From a virus: a stretch of DNA of 31,698 nucleotides. Position numbers and translations under genes: made by a program. Under the pieces are notes generated by a model. It was not told the DNA's origin. It did no database searches and was given only the letters and a program-made list of their open reading frames with translations. Positions 14,067 to 24,100 of the stretch are shown here, piece after piece. How positions within the stretch are numbered: the stretch's first letter is position 1; each line of letters opens with the position of its first letter. The stretch spans positions 1 through 31,698 of IMG/VR virus record IMGVR_UViG_3300032242_002082. One strand, written 5' to 3'.

Positions 14067-17000
14067 TTACTTCTTTAAACTGTCAAGTTCTGCTTGAAGT
14101 GAATCTATTTTGTCAGACATTTCTTGAATTGCTTTTGTAATTGGAGATATAAAATCGTCATAAGCTAAACCTTGTCTTGAATCAGGATCATTTAAATCAT
14201 CAAGAAGCCAGCCAGCAAATTTATCTCCTACACCAAATTTATCTAAAGATTCTTTAACTTCTTGTGCAATAAAACCATAATGGAATCTATCGCCTTCTGT
14301 TGTTTTGATATAATCTATTACTCTATTTCCATCTTGGTCAAGTTTAATTTCTCCACTATCATTAAGTTTTGGAACTTCAGTTTTGTATATTTTTTTATAT
14401 TTAACTGGTTTTAAATCTTTAATAAAATCTAAACCTAAATCAGATTCTGCTATGTCTTTTTTAACTCTTCTGTCTGAGGTGGTTGTTAAAGCACCATAGT
14501 ATCTTAAGTTTCTCCATCTTATGCCAACTAAACCTAAATCATTTTGATCTTCTGACCAAGGATACCAACTACTAACAACGCCTGCTGTGGTTGCAGAAAT
14601 CATTGCTATTGCATTAATACCAAGGCTAGAAATAGTTGAACTACCACCTGGTGTTGTTCTGTTATAGGATGTTCTAAATCTGTTTGAATTAGTATCCCCC
14701 GCAATCGAAATATCAGAACCAGTCATTGTTCCACCACTAATTCTATCTGCAGTTATAGTACCAGCGTTAATTTGATTAGCACTAATAGCACCTGCATAAA
14801 CATAAGTAGAAACAACGTTATCTGCTACAACCGTGCCTGTTGTCAAAATCCCACCATCAATTGTTGTTGTATTAGTGCTGTTATTAATTTTTCCGATGAT
14901 AGCTGACTTGCTAAATGAAGATGCTGGCAGAGCATTATTTGCTGTAACGGCTGCTGCTGCAGCTGCATTTGCTGCATTTGTTGCTGCGGTAGATGCATTT
15001 GTTGCTGCGGTAGATGCATTTGTTGCTGCGGTAGATGCATTGCTTGCTGTTGTTGTTGCTGTGTTAATTGAATCATATGTAGCACCACTACTAATAACAA
15101 TTTTTCCAGATATCTCAGCACCTGTTGCATAAAGTTTTCCTGTAGAATCTACCCTAAAGTTTGCTGAAGCCCTACTAGCATAATTAAAATTGCCAGCCCA
15201 AAGAACAATATCTGAAGATGATTGGGGTGCAGCAATACCAACATAATAACTTCCATCAGTTGCAGTTATACCTGCATATTTTGTTGCAATTCCCGTAGCA
15301 TTATTAATATTTGTATCTAAAGTAATACCATTTTTTGTAATTTGACTTGAATTAATAGTCCAGTTAGCAATTGTTGCACTAGATGTAAACAAAGCTCCTG
15401 TGGCAGCATCAATTGTTGTTACATAACTAGTTCCATCACTAAATGTCATTCCTTTAGTATTTATAATAAAACCAGAAGATGAAAGCAGTGGATATGTATT
15501 TGAATTACCCGTAGCACCTGGCAATATGACAGAACCCATATATACAGATCCTGCAGTACCTATATTAACGTTACCCGTAAATGTACCTGAGATAGCTGTT
15601 ATATTACCTGTAATGGTGGCTTGGGTTGCTTTCATATTACCCGCTGCATCTACAGCAAATGGAGCACCTGCATATGTAGTTCCGCCAATAGTTAATGCTG
15701 TGGTGCTACCATTACCTATAATCTGAATATCTCTTGCAATTACTGTTCCTGAAGGTGATACTAAGAATTTTGCTGTTGAATTACCTGCAGTTCCCGATGA
15801 TCCTGCATAAAAAACATAGTTACCAGTACTAGCCATTCCAAAGAATGAAGTTGCACCTCCAACTGTTATTGAATTTTCAATCTTTGCACTGTCAATTGTC
15901 CACCCACCAATAGAAGCGTTAGTTGTTTGGAATGTTGTAGTTCCTGAAGCACCCGCAATGTTAATAGATGTGGATGGAGCTGTTGTTGAAATAGCACCGT
16001 AATCATAAGCATAAATACCATTTTTATTTATAGCAATTCTTGGACCTGTTGTATAAGTAGATGTTACTCCGCCAACTACTGGGAATATCCAAAGTCCAGC
16101 ATTATTTGCCACAGCATCAACAGTTATTGCACCTTTAAACGTTCCGCTGTTTGCTGTAATGTTCCCTGTTACGTTAAATGTGTTTGATCCGTTCCAGCTA
16201 AATCCTAGAGTTCCGCTTCCTACAGAAAATGCTCCATTAGTAAACCAATAGTTATTTGCATCAAGATACAAACCGTCATGTACTGCATCAACAAGACGAC
16301 CAATTTTCATAGCTGTTGCTGGGTTTAATCCATTGACAGTAATTGCACCATTAAAATATCCAGATTGTGCAACGATTTGACCATTAACTGTTAGATTTGT
16401 TCCATCAAAAGTTAGTGCACTCTTTAAAGACATTCTGCCAAGATTATCAAAATAAACTGATGTTCCAGGATCATTATATAAACCAGTTCCAATATACATT
16501 CTGCCATATATTGGAGAAGATGGGTTTGTGTATCCTGTTGTATTTTGAGCAATAACGTTTGCATCTAAAGTAATTTTGTTAGCTGAAGTTGATTGACCTA
16601 CGTTAATTGTTTGAGCAGCAAATAATACATCGGTAACCATTTTGTTACCTGTAATAACTCCCGCTTGAATTTGGTTTGCACGTACTGCATTTGCAGCAAT
16701 ATCTCCATTGTCTACCTGTAGCGTTGTTGCCGAAGCATAAGTGTAAGGTCCTGGATTAGATCCATCAAAGTCTTTAGCAACTATAGTCACATAATATGTA
16801 ATGCCATAAGTTAAAGAGGTAGACACTCCTGGCAATGTTTTAATAATTGCAAAAGTACCTTCAGTTTCAAGTGCTTTAGTAGATGTTGTTGGAGTAAAAT
16901 TATTTGTTGTAGATACGTGTACTTCATATGTTGTAAGATCTATATTTGTAATAGGAGACCATTTTATTTCTAATGCTCCGTATAAAGGTGTTACTGTTGG

Positions 17001-19490
17001 AGCAGGGGAAGAACTTGGTACTAATCCATTTGTTGTATTGCCTACAGCATTTAATGTAATTGTATTACTTTGAACTGAAGAGCTTTCTACACCATAAATA
17101 TCTTTAGCATAAACTTTAACATAATAACTTGTGTTTGCTTTTAATCCTGACAAAGAATAAGTTGTCCCAGTGGTGTACTGTTCTGTAAATAAAGCTCCTG
17201 CAGATGTATAAAGTGCTACGCCATATGAAGCAATTGGTGTGACGGGATTTGTTGGTGCTGTCCATGTAGCCAATGCTCCGTAAGTTAAACCACTAAGTAA
17301 AACTGAAGTAGGTGGGCTTACTGTTGAAGAAAGAGTAGAAACTAAAACTGGAGAAGAATAGTTACCTGTAATATTAGTTTGGCTGTATGCTTGAACCTTT
17401 ACATAATATTGTTGACCTGGAGTTAGATTATTAATTGTATACGTTACAGTTCCAGATCCATTATAAGGCAATGTTTGTGAAGTTACATTACCTGTATTGT
17501 TAGATGGGTAATACTGTAAAAAATAACCTTTTGTATTTGTTGGGTCAATAGTATCAATTGCTACAGTAATAGTAGTTGTAGTATTATCTGTTTGACCAAT
17601 GCTTGGAGTTCCTGGAGGCGTTGTATTAAATGCTGTAGGATTAACTGGAGTAACATTAGTTACTGCACTATATTGTGAGAAATCTCCAAAAGCTCCCGCC
17701 CATCTAAACTTTAAATATCTAATATTATAATCAGAAGTTGTTTTAGAAAAAATTTGACTAGTAGATGCTACTTTATTCCAAGGACCTGTGCTTGTTGTAG
17801 ACTCATAAATCTCCATAGTTGAAGCACCGCTAACAAGGTATGGTTGTACGGCATATCCATTAGTAACACCAAAAACGTTGATTGCAGCAAGGTCTGGTGT
17901 AAGAGAAGTTAAAGAACTTTGTTTTGGCGGTACAACAAAAGATGTACCAGCTGACCTGTTGTCTTGTGCGTCAGCACTTCTAATAAGACCTGTGTACCCA
18001 GTATAGTAATCGCCAAACTGACCAAACAAATCGTCTTGTGTAATTTTTACAATGCCATCTGGTGTTGGGTATTTATAGAAGAAACCGCTAAGAGGAGGGG
18101 TATTGTAAGGAGCATAGTTTGTTGAAAGAGTAATAACAAAACGATTACCTGGACTTGTATTTGGAAGTTGATAATGAATATCAATTTCATTACCCACCCA
18201 TTCAACTGTGCCTACTGTAACATCATTTGGCGGTGTAAGATTAAGACCACTAGCAACTGGATTATTTGGAGATATAGGATATGCAGTACTTGGTGAGGTT
18301 AAGTTACCAAAAACATCTGCATACCTTGCTCTAACATATCTCTTACTTTGATCTGATCTTAAAATTGTTACTGGGTTTAAGGTTCCACTATATACTTGCG
18401 TATAAGTTACAGCACCTGGGTCAGTATTAGAAACATATTCTTCAATAACAACATGGTCAAAAGCTGGATATGTTGCTTTATCTGGATAGTTTGTAAATTG
18501 AACCGTATATCCATAATTAATACCAGAAGCAGATATGGTTGGTACTGGCAAAGGATTTGAATAATTAGGCAAACTTGTCCCAGAAATTGAAGCTGATGGT
18601 CCTATATTTCCAAAAGCATCTTCTGCTGCAACTTCAATTTTTAAAAAAGAACTTTGAGGTTTGCCAAATAAAGATTCATTTGAAGTATAAGAAAGAGAAT
18701 AAGCTTGTGCAATATCTCCATCTGGTCTTACCTTGACAGACTTTTTTGAACCATCTGTTAAATAATGAGTAATGATAAAATCAACAACGTGTGTATTATC
18801 AATGATATCTGTTTTAGTGCTTACGTTAAAATTAAATGTTAATTGAAAATTTTGTCCTACCCATACTCCAACCAGGGAAGTTGGAGCACCTGGCTTTAAT
18901 GCATTTGTACCTGTTAATGCTCCTGAAATTTGATCTGGTGTAGCTGACCATGTTCCATCATCATACCAATAATTAGTTGCGTTTAAGTAAATACCTTTTT
19001 TATGACTAGGACCAACATCTGGACCAATTTGAATACTACCCGCTTGAACTGTGCCAGAAAATGTGGCTGCACCAGTTTGTGCATTTAATCTAAATTCTGG
19101 AACTCCATTTTTAAAAGCTGCAACTCCATACTGATTTATAATAATGCCCGTGCCCGATGGGGCAGAATTCATAATGTCAATCTTACCTAGACTTTTTGGC
19201 AGAGCATCTGAACCAGTTGTGGTTGCAAAAATAGAACCGCCTTGTAATCTTAAGTCTTGACCGTTGTTATATACTGTTGTGGATGATCCGCTTGCATCTG
19301 TTGAAGGCACTGTGTATTGAACAACTACATAATCTGAATTACCAGTTGTGGTTTCATTTCTTACAGCAAGATTATATGTTTGACCTGGTTGCAGTTTAGC
19401 AACAGTCAAAGTCATTGTTTGTTCTGTTGTTGCACTCCATTGAGCATTTGTAACTGAATTACCGCCAGATGTTGATTTAGAGGTTGCCAT
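14067..19490 (-). CDS. Large tail fibre with FN3 domains and S74 self-cleaving chaperone
   Basis: A 1807-residue receptor-binding fibre. The N-terminal third has fibronectin-III-like domains and an early fibre module (GIYLNATNYWYDDGTW near residue 160). More FN3 domains run to about residue 960. A second fibre module (GLYLDANNYWFTNGAF near 1060) and repeats of the form ITGNITAxSGTFxG follow to about 1480. A heptad repeat (NASTAAT) lies near 1483-1503. The C-terminal 136 residues are a peptidase S74 intramolecular chaperone with SDRRVKKDI at 1672 (Ser and Lys of the dyad) and a final leucine-rich coiled coil. In this family the chaperone trimerises the fibre and then cuts itself off before the Ser. 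Start ATG 3 bases after the previous stop, AGGATGA as ribosome site. Confidence 0.88.
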   Translation of the reverse strand: MATSKSTSGGNSVTNAQWSATTEQTMTLTVAKLQPGQTYNLAVRNETTTGNSDYVVVQYTVPSTDASGSSTTVYNNGQDLRLQGGSIFATTTGSDALPKSLGKIDIMNSAPSGTGIIINQYGVAAFKNGVPEFRLNAQTGAATFSGTVQAGSIQIGPDVGPSHKKGIYLNATNYWYDDGTWSATPDQISGALTGTNALKPGAPTSLVGVWVGQNFQLTFNFNVSTKTDIIDNTHVVDFIITHYLTDGSKKSVKVRPDGDIAQAYSLSYTSNESLFGKPQSSFLKIEVAAEDAFGNIGPSASISGTSLPNYSNPLPVPTISASGINYGYTVQFTNYPDKATYPAFDHVVIEEYVSNTDPGAVTYTQVYSGTLNPVTILRSDQSKRYVRARYADVFGNLTSPSTAYPISPNNPVASGLNLTPPNDVTVGTVEWVGNEIDIHYQLPNTSPGNRFVITLSTNYAPYNTPPLSGFFYKYPTPDGIVKITQDDLFGQFGDYYTGYTGLIRSADAQDNRSAGTSFVVPPKQSSLTSLTPDLAAINVFGVTNGYAVQPYLVSGASTMEIYESTTSTGPWNKVASTSQIFSKTTSDYNIRYLKFRWAGAFGDFSQYSAVTNVTPVNPTAFNTTPPGTPSIGQTDNTTTTITVAIDTIDPTNTKGYFLQYYPSNNTGNVTSQTLPYNGSGTVTYTINNLTPGQQYYVKVQAYSQTNITGNYSSPVLVSTLSSTVSPPTSVLLSGLTYGALATWTAPTNPVTPIASYGVALYTSAGALFTEQYTTGTTYSLSGLKANTSYYVKVYAKDIYGVESSSVQSNTITLNAVGNTTNGLVPSSSPAPTVTPLYGALEIKWSPITNIDLTTYEVHVSTTNNFTPTTSTKALETEGTFAIIKTLPGVSTSLTYGITYYVTIVAKDFDGSNPGPYTYASATTLQVDNGDIAANAVRANQIQAGVITGNKMVTDVLFAAQTINVGQSTSANKITLDANVIAQNTTGYTNPSSPIYGRMYIGTGLYNDPGTSVYFDNLGRMSLKSALTFDGTNLTVNGQIVAQSGYFNGAITVNGLNPATAMKIGRLVDAVHDGLYLDANNYWFTNGAFSVGSGTLGFSWNGSNTFNVTGNITANSGTFKGAITVDAVANNAGLWIFPVVGGVTSTYTTGPRIAINKNGIYAYDYGAISTTAPSTSINIAGASGTTTFQTTNASIGGWTIDSAKIENSITVGGATSFFGMASTGNYVFYAGSSGTAGNSTAKFLVSPSGTVIARDIQIIGNGSTTALTIGGTTYAGAPFAVDAAGNMKATQATITGNITAISGTFTGNVNIGTAGSVYMGSVILPGATGNSNTYPLLSSSGFIINTKGMTFSDGTSYVTTIDAATGALFTSSATIANWTINSSQITKNGITLDTNINNATGIATKYAGITATDGSYYVGIAAPQSSSDIVLWAGNFNYASRASANFRVDSTGKLYATGAEISGKIVISSGATYDSINTATTTASNASTAATNASTAATNASTAATNAANAAAAAAVTANNALPASSFSKSAIIGKINNSTNTTTIDGGILTTGTVVADNVVSTYVYAGAISANQINAGTITADRISGGTMTGSDISIAGDTNSNRFRTSYNRTTPGGSSTISSLGINAIAMISATTAGVVSSWYPWSEDQNDLGLVGIRWRNLRYYGALTTTSDRRVKKDIAESDLGLDFIKDLKPVKYKKIYKTEVPKLNDSGEIKLDQDGNRVIDYIKTTEGDRFHYGFIAQEVKESLDKFGVGDKFAGWLLDDLNDPDSRQGLAYDDFISPITKAIQEMSDKIDSLQAELDSLKK
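14980..15042 (-). repeat. Three tandem 21-bp units coding NASTAAT heptads
   Basis: Three head-to-tail copies of a 21-base unit, identical apart from the last base of the third. Each codes for the seven residues NASTAAT. A unit of exactly seven codons fits a coiled-coil heptad, so copy number can change without breaking the frame. Degenerate alanine-rich copies flank it on the 14941-14979 side. Confidence 0.9.
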
Positions 19491-19493
19491 TTA

Positions 19494-20411
19494 TCATCCT
19501 AACTCAAGGTAATATTCTATATCTAGTGGGATAGCATAAATTTTTGCTATAGGTGTTGTAAGGACAGATCTGCTAATTAAAGCAGTGCTATTACTTATTT
19601 CACCCAATATAGATACCTTGATTGAATCTAAGGTTATGTCAGAATATACGCCTGAAGCTTGGATGGTTACTGTAGATATGTTTGCTAATGATGAAATGTC
19701 TGATGGGAAGTTACTTGAAAGCACCTGATATCCCGCCGTTACGCTACCATCAAAAGAAAAAGATATTGTTCTTGAAACAGATTTTACGTCAGTTAATGTA
19801 ACATTAAGTGTCCCGTGACTTGATGAACCAACATAAACCAAAGCATCAAGTGTATCTAAGGAGCTATAGCTTGAAAGGTCAGCAATAAAATTATTATTTG
19901 AAATTGTACTATTGTTAACAAGATTAATATTATACAAACCAACTCTTGGAGAAAAAGCTCCTTGTGCTGAATATGGCGTTGTTGTATAAGTTCCAGACAC
20001 TGTTGACCAGTCTGCGGGAGATGAAAAATCTGTAATGATTAGTTTATCCCTAGTGCCAAATACGCTATCTGTATTGTATGGGAATATGCCAACCTCATAT
20101 ATGTTGCCAGCTATCTGAGGATCAATTCTTCCTTTTAAGATTAATAAATTAGTTGAATATCCTGTAGTCCCAGTTCTATATGACTTAGAAGCAATTGAGC
20201 TTCTAGCTATTTCATATGTTAATGCTAGATCTGTTACTCTTGCTGTATTACCTAAACATCCCACCGCCATGCTACCTGCCCAGTCAGCGGAGTTGCCACT
20301 AAGGTATTGTAAAATTGCTGTAGTGCCGTTAGTAGTAATAATGTTTTTTGAACGTCCAACTTCTACGCCATCCTGTTTAAATACATATGTTCCAATTAGT
20401 TTATTTGTCAT
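19494..20411 (-). CDS. Minor tail protein, beta-rich
   Basis: A 305-residue protein with no cysteine cluster or catalytic motif, rich in Ser, Thr, Ile and Tyr and in alternating strands. The N-terminal part (KLIGTYVFKQDGVEVGRSKNII) resembles the start of phage tail-tip proteins, and the region after residue 180 reads like a carbohydrate-binding jelly-roll (DLSSYSSLDTLDALVYVGSS, later VTIQASGVYSDITLDSIKVS). It lies between two other tail genes, with an ATGA overlap upstream and a 3-base gap downstream, so it is very probably a virion component near the fibre. The exact place is unknown. Confidence 0.65.
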   Translation of the reverse strand: MTNKLIGTYVFKQDGVEVGRSKNIITTNGTTAILQYLSGNSADWAGSMAVGCLGNTARVTDLALTYEIARSSIASKSYRTGTTGYSTNLLILKGRIDPQIAGNIYEVGIFPYNTDSVFGTRDKLIITDFSSPADWSTVSGTYTTTPYSAQGAFSPRVGLYNINLVNNSTISNNNFIADLSSYSSLDTLDALVYVGSSSHGTLNVTLTDVKSVSRTISFSFDGSVTAGYQVLSSNFPSDISSLANISTVTIQASGVYSDITLDSIKVSILGEISNSTALISRSVLTTPIAKIYAIPLDIEYYLELG

Positions 20412-21142
20412 ACTAAATTAATCACTTCCTTAGTTCCATCTGAATTTAAAGAAAAAGACTCAATACCATTTACGCCATAATCATTATACGGAGTAACGGA
20501 AATGTAATATCTTCCTGATGGCAAATTTCTAAACACATAAGTTTGTGTAGGTACACTTTGAGAAGCTGTAACAACAGCAGGTAAGAATGTATTGTGCACA
20601 GAATCAATTGCCTTTACAAGGTAATTATTTGCATCGCTAGTTGTATTCCACAAGACAGTAGCATCTGGCTTTGCTGGGGTAACAACAATGCCTTCTACGG
20701 TATATTGTGGATATTGAACTACTGAAAGGATAGATGCCTTGTAGCTTGACTTGTATTGCTTTAATCCAGTAAACTGAAGGGTTACCGTTGCAGTCCCGTC
20801 TTTTTCAATATGGGTTCCTTTAACGGATAAATCAATTGGAGGAGGCAATACAATCTTGCCTATAGCTTTAGGTGGAGGAGGAACGGTAGGGTCAACTGGG
20901 TTATTTTGAGAAAAAGGATCTACATTTTCTGAAGAAAATAAATCTATTAATTCGGTTCCGCCGAGATACCTAAGGTAGTCAGCATCGTCCAAAACTACAA
21001 TGTTATTAGCACCTACAAGAGCTTGGAGCTTTTTGTATTGGACGGGATCTGTAACATTTGGATCACTTTTGCGGACAACCCAAAGACCTTTTTGTTGAAC
21101 AACAAAAGGTAAAATATGGGAATTATTTGGTGTTGTAGCCAC
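20408..21142 (-). CDS. Minor tail protein with proline-rich linker and FN3-like domain
   Basis: A 244-residue protein starting at GTG (21142) with an AGGAG ribosome site. Residues 1-75 form a small domain (VVQQKGLWVVRKSDPN). Residues about 78-102 are a proline-rich linker (NPVDPTVPPPPKAIGKI). The remainder contains an Ig/FN3-like fold (TATVTLQFTGL, ANNYLVKAIDS, LPSGRYYISVTPYNDYGVNG). It follows an extended -10 promoter and opens the fibre-gene unit. It likely links the tail tip to the fibre or binds the cell surface. Confidence 0.65.
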   Translation of the reverse strand: MATTPNNSHILPFVVQQKGLWVVRKSDPNVTDPVQYKKLQALVGANNIVVLDDADYLRYLGGTELIDLFSSENVDPFSQNNPVDPTVPPPPKAIGKIVLPPPIDLSVKGTHIEKDGTATVTLQFTGLKQYKSSYKASILSVVQYPQYTVEGIVVTPAKPDATVLWNTTSDANNYLVKAIDSVHNTFLPAVVTASQSVPTQTYVFRNLPSGRYYISVTPYNDYGVNGIESFSLNSDGTKEVINLV

Positions 21143-21165
21143 TGTGATCTCCTATTAACACTCTA

Positions 21166-21174
21166 ATTATATCA
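21166..21174 (-). promoter_or_regulatory. Extended -10 promoter of the distal tail/fibre unit
   Basis: TGATATAAT on the minus strand in the 35-bp gap after the hub gene stop is a perfect extended -10 element. The leader would be about 17 bases and contains AGGAG before the GTG start. It would add transcription of the fibre genes beyond read-through from the tape measure side. Confidence 0.6.
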
Positions 21175-21177
21175 TTT

Positions 21178-24100
21178 TTAATGAAAAATTACATTTCCTG
21201 CATAAGATTTAGGTCCAAAATATGTGTTACCATCTGTTCCCAAAATTTCCATATATATTTCTAAACAATTTACACCAGTGTATCCTGTTTCTATATAAAA
21301 TTCATTGTTTGAAGGAATACTTTGACCAGTAGGGGATTTTATACCTGTTGATGTTGGAGTCCCAGATGGTGAAGATTTACCATGATAAAAGTTCCATCTC
21401 CAATTCCAAGACGCTACGCTACCTGATGGTTGTACAGATGCAGCTGGTGTCCAAAAAAATGAACCTCCTGTTTCATGTTTAATTGCACCAGAAGGAATAT
21501 ATTGATGATTATCTTGTGCATATACCTGAGTGTAAACACCAATTGGGGTTGTAAAACCTCCACCTGCTGGAACTGTAACAGGATTACTGTCTACAGAATC
21601 TCCAGCAATTCCAGCTTTTAAAGGAATGATGGTTGCAGTAACAGTAACCCCTGGGTTAAATTTACCAGATGCAATATGATCTGTAAAATTAATACCATCA
21701 GTAGAAATAGTTACATATGAACCATTTACTAAACGCTTGTATGTAGTGCCTGTGCTTATCCCAACCGTGTAAGGTTTTAAAGGTGCTGAGCCATCATCTG
21801 GCGTATAAACAACATCATATCCAAGGAAGTATGGGTCTCCTGTCCAAGTAAGTGTCAGGTTATCCGATAGATTAACATTTGACACTACATGCCCTGAAGA
21901 ATTTATTTTAAATGGTATTTGACTTTCTAAACTATTACCTGCAGCATTTGTTGCTATTGCTTTAATAATATAAGATGTTCCATCTGTAAACCCGTCAAAA
22001 GTAAATGTTAAAGTTCCATTAGATACTGGTGGTAATGTTGATACTGTAACAGTTTCGTTTGGACTTCCATTTCTTCCTGGCAAAAATGTAAAAGTATAAG
22101 AGGTTGGTGGATACGAAGATGTATCTTGAGTTATAAGAACATTTGCTGTTGATTGACCATTGCCTTGAGAAACTCCGTTAACAGTTTGAATTGCAGGAAG
22201 AGCTGGTTTAGTAATAGCTGGTGGTTTAAAACTATCTCCTAATTGTATATCTGAATATCTAATTACTACTGCATTTGAAAGAGTGCCGTTGTTGGTAGCA
22301 TAAACTTCAATAAACCAATTATTGTCAAATGGGAAATAAGCACCGAGGGCTGTGTAGGTGTTAGTATGTGATTGATGAACTTCGTATGGTAAACCGCTTG
22401 TTCCATCATAGTACTTATAATTATAAGTATCCGCAGTTCCGTTTGTTACTGTAATTTTTACCGTAACGTCATTAGATGCATTTTTAATTGCTTCTGCAGT
22501 AATTTCTGGTGCACCATTTGGATCTGGGGTATTACCAGAACCAACCGTATAAGATCCAGATACAATATCGCTACTAGCCAAAACTTTGCCTGAACCATCA
22601 AGCTCAAGTGTTTGAATTGTGTACGTATAAGTTTGACCATCTGTTAAACCAGTTATTGGAAGCTTATAGATCCCAGTGTCTACATATTTAACCGTACCTT
22701 GTGATCCATCACTAAAGCTGTATTTATAAGCGTTTTCTAACGAACTTACAGATATCCAGTCTATGTCAATATCACGTAGATTTGTATATGGGTTTAAAGA
22801 ATCAGCTACAACTTGTGGGGAGACTGAAGGTAATACTACTGATTCTTCTAGGTATTCAAATGCATTTGCTCCCGCCGTTGTGTAAGTAACCCCATTGGAA
22901 ACAACTGAAATATCAACAAAGCCCAGGGTGTGTGCGGAAGATTGAACTGTTAATCTTGTTGAATCTAAAACTGTAATATAACTGCCGTTAGCAGTATTAC
23001 CGCTTGAATCTGTAAATGTAACTGATGTAACATTTTGTTGAGTAAACCCTGTACCATTTTCAATTGTAATTACAGTGCCACCTAAAGTTGAACCGTGAGA
23101 TGGAGAAGCTGACAAAACATTTGTATACCCTGAAGATGCAGTTCCCTTAGGAAAATTAGAAGGAAGTGAGACAACTGGGTCTCCTGTATAAGCAATTTCG
23201 TTCATCATAATTTGAGTAGTTAAACCGTCTTTAAGCGTTTGTTTGACAGAATGTACAAAGAACTTTATACCCTTAATGTTTTTATAATTGTGAGTTAAAG
23301 TAATAACATCTCCAATTTGTATTAAGGGATCACCAAACAAACTTACGCTTATGTCTTTGCTAAACGAATCTGAGCTTCTTGCAATAACACCCATCAAGTT
23401 ATTTGCAACTTTTTTAGATTGAATCCAGTCTGATTGAACTTCTATAACTTCGTTAACATTTTGTGGGTTTAAAATTCTTTCAGCAGTTTGTTGCTCAGAA
23501 AGATATATTGGATTTCTTGACAATACTGCAAGACCAGCCTGTACAATTCTTTTAGTAGTAGCATTACTTTTTGTCCACACCGAGTGATTTGTATTGTTTG
23601 CTACAGCAAATTTTAATCTGTAACCAGAGTTGATTACGGTTGAATAAGATAAAGATGAACCTGGAGCAGTAACAATATGAGCTGTTGAATTTGTTGAGCT
23701 TGGAGTAATATTTGTGTTGTAAGAAATATCATATCTGATCTCAAAAAATTCTGCTCCAAGTGATGGACTTGTTTGTGCTTGAACATCATACATGTTTAAC
23801 CCAATAATTTGTGGGGCAGTCTGTATCATTGTAAACTTTTCTTTAATATTTTTGCCAGCTACAAGGGCATCTAAAAATTTTTGACTTGTAAAGTGATATT
23901 TAAATGTATTATCCAATACGCTTTCGCAAGCATATATCTCTGCCAACTCTGAGTTACTACTTGTTGTATTGGTTCCTTTTACAAAAAAACCAAACTTTGT
24001 TCCCGCCAAACCTTTGTAACCTACGCCTGGATTTGTGCTCAACACTCTTTTATCTTGAATATAAACAAGTACTGAATCAGCTTGATAAACTAGTTTAAGA

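Noticed and set aside
14941-15060. Repeat cluster as a CRISPR array
   Set aside because: The 21-bp units are contiguous with no spacers and lie in frame inside the fibre gene.
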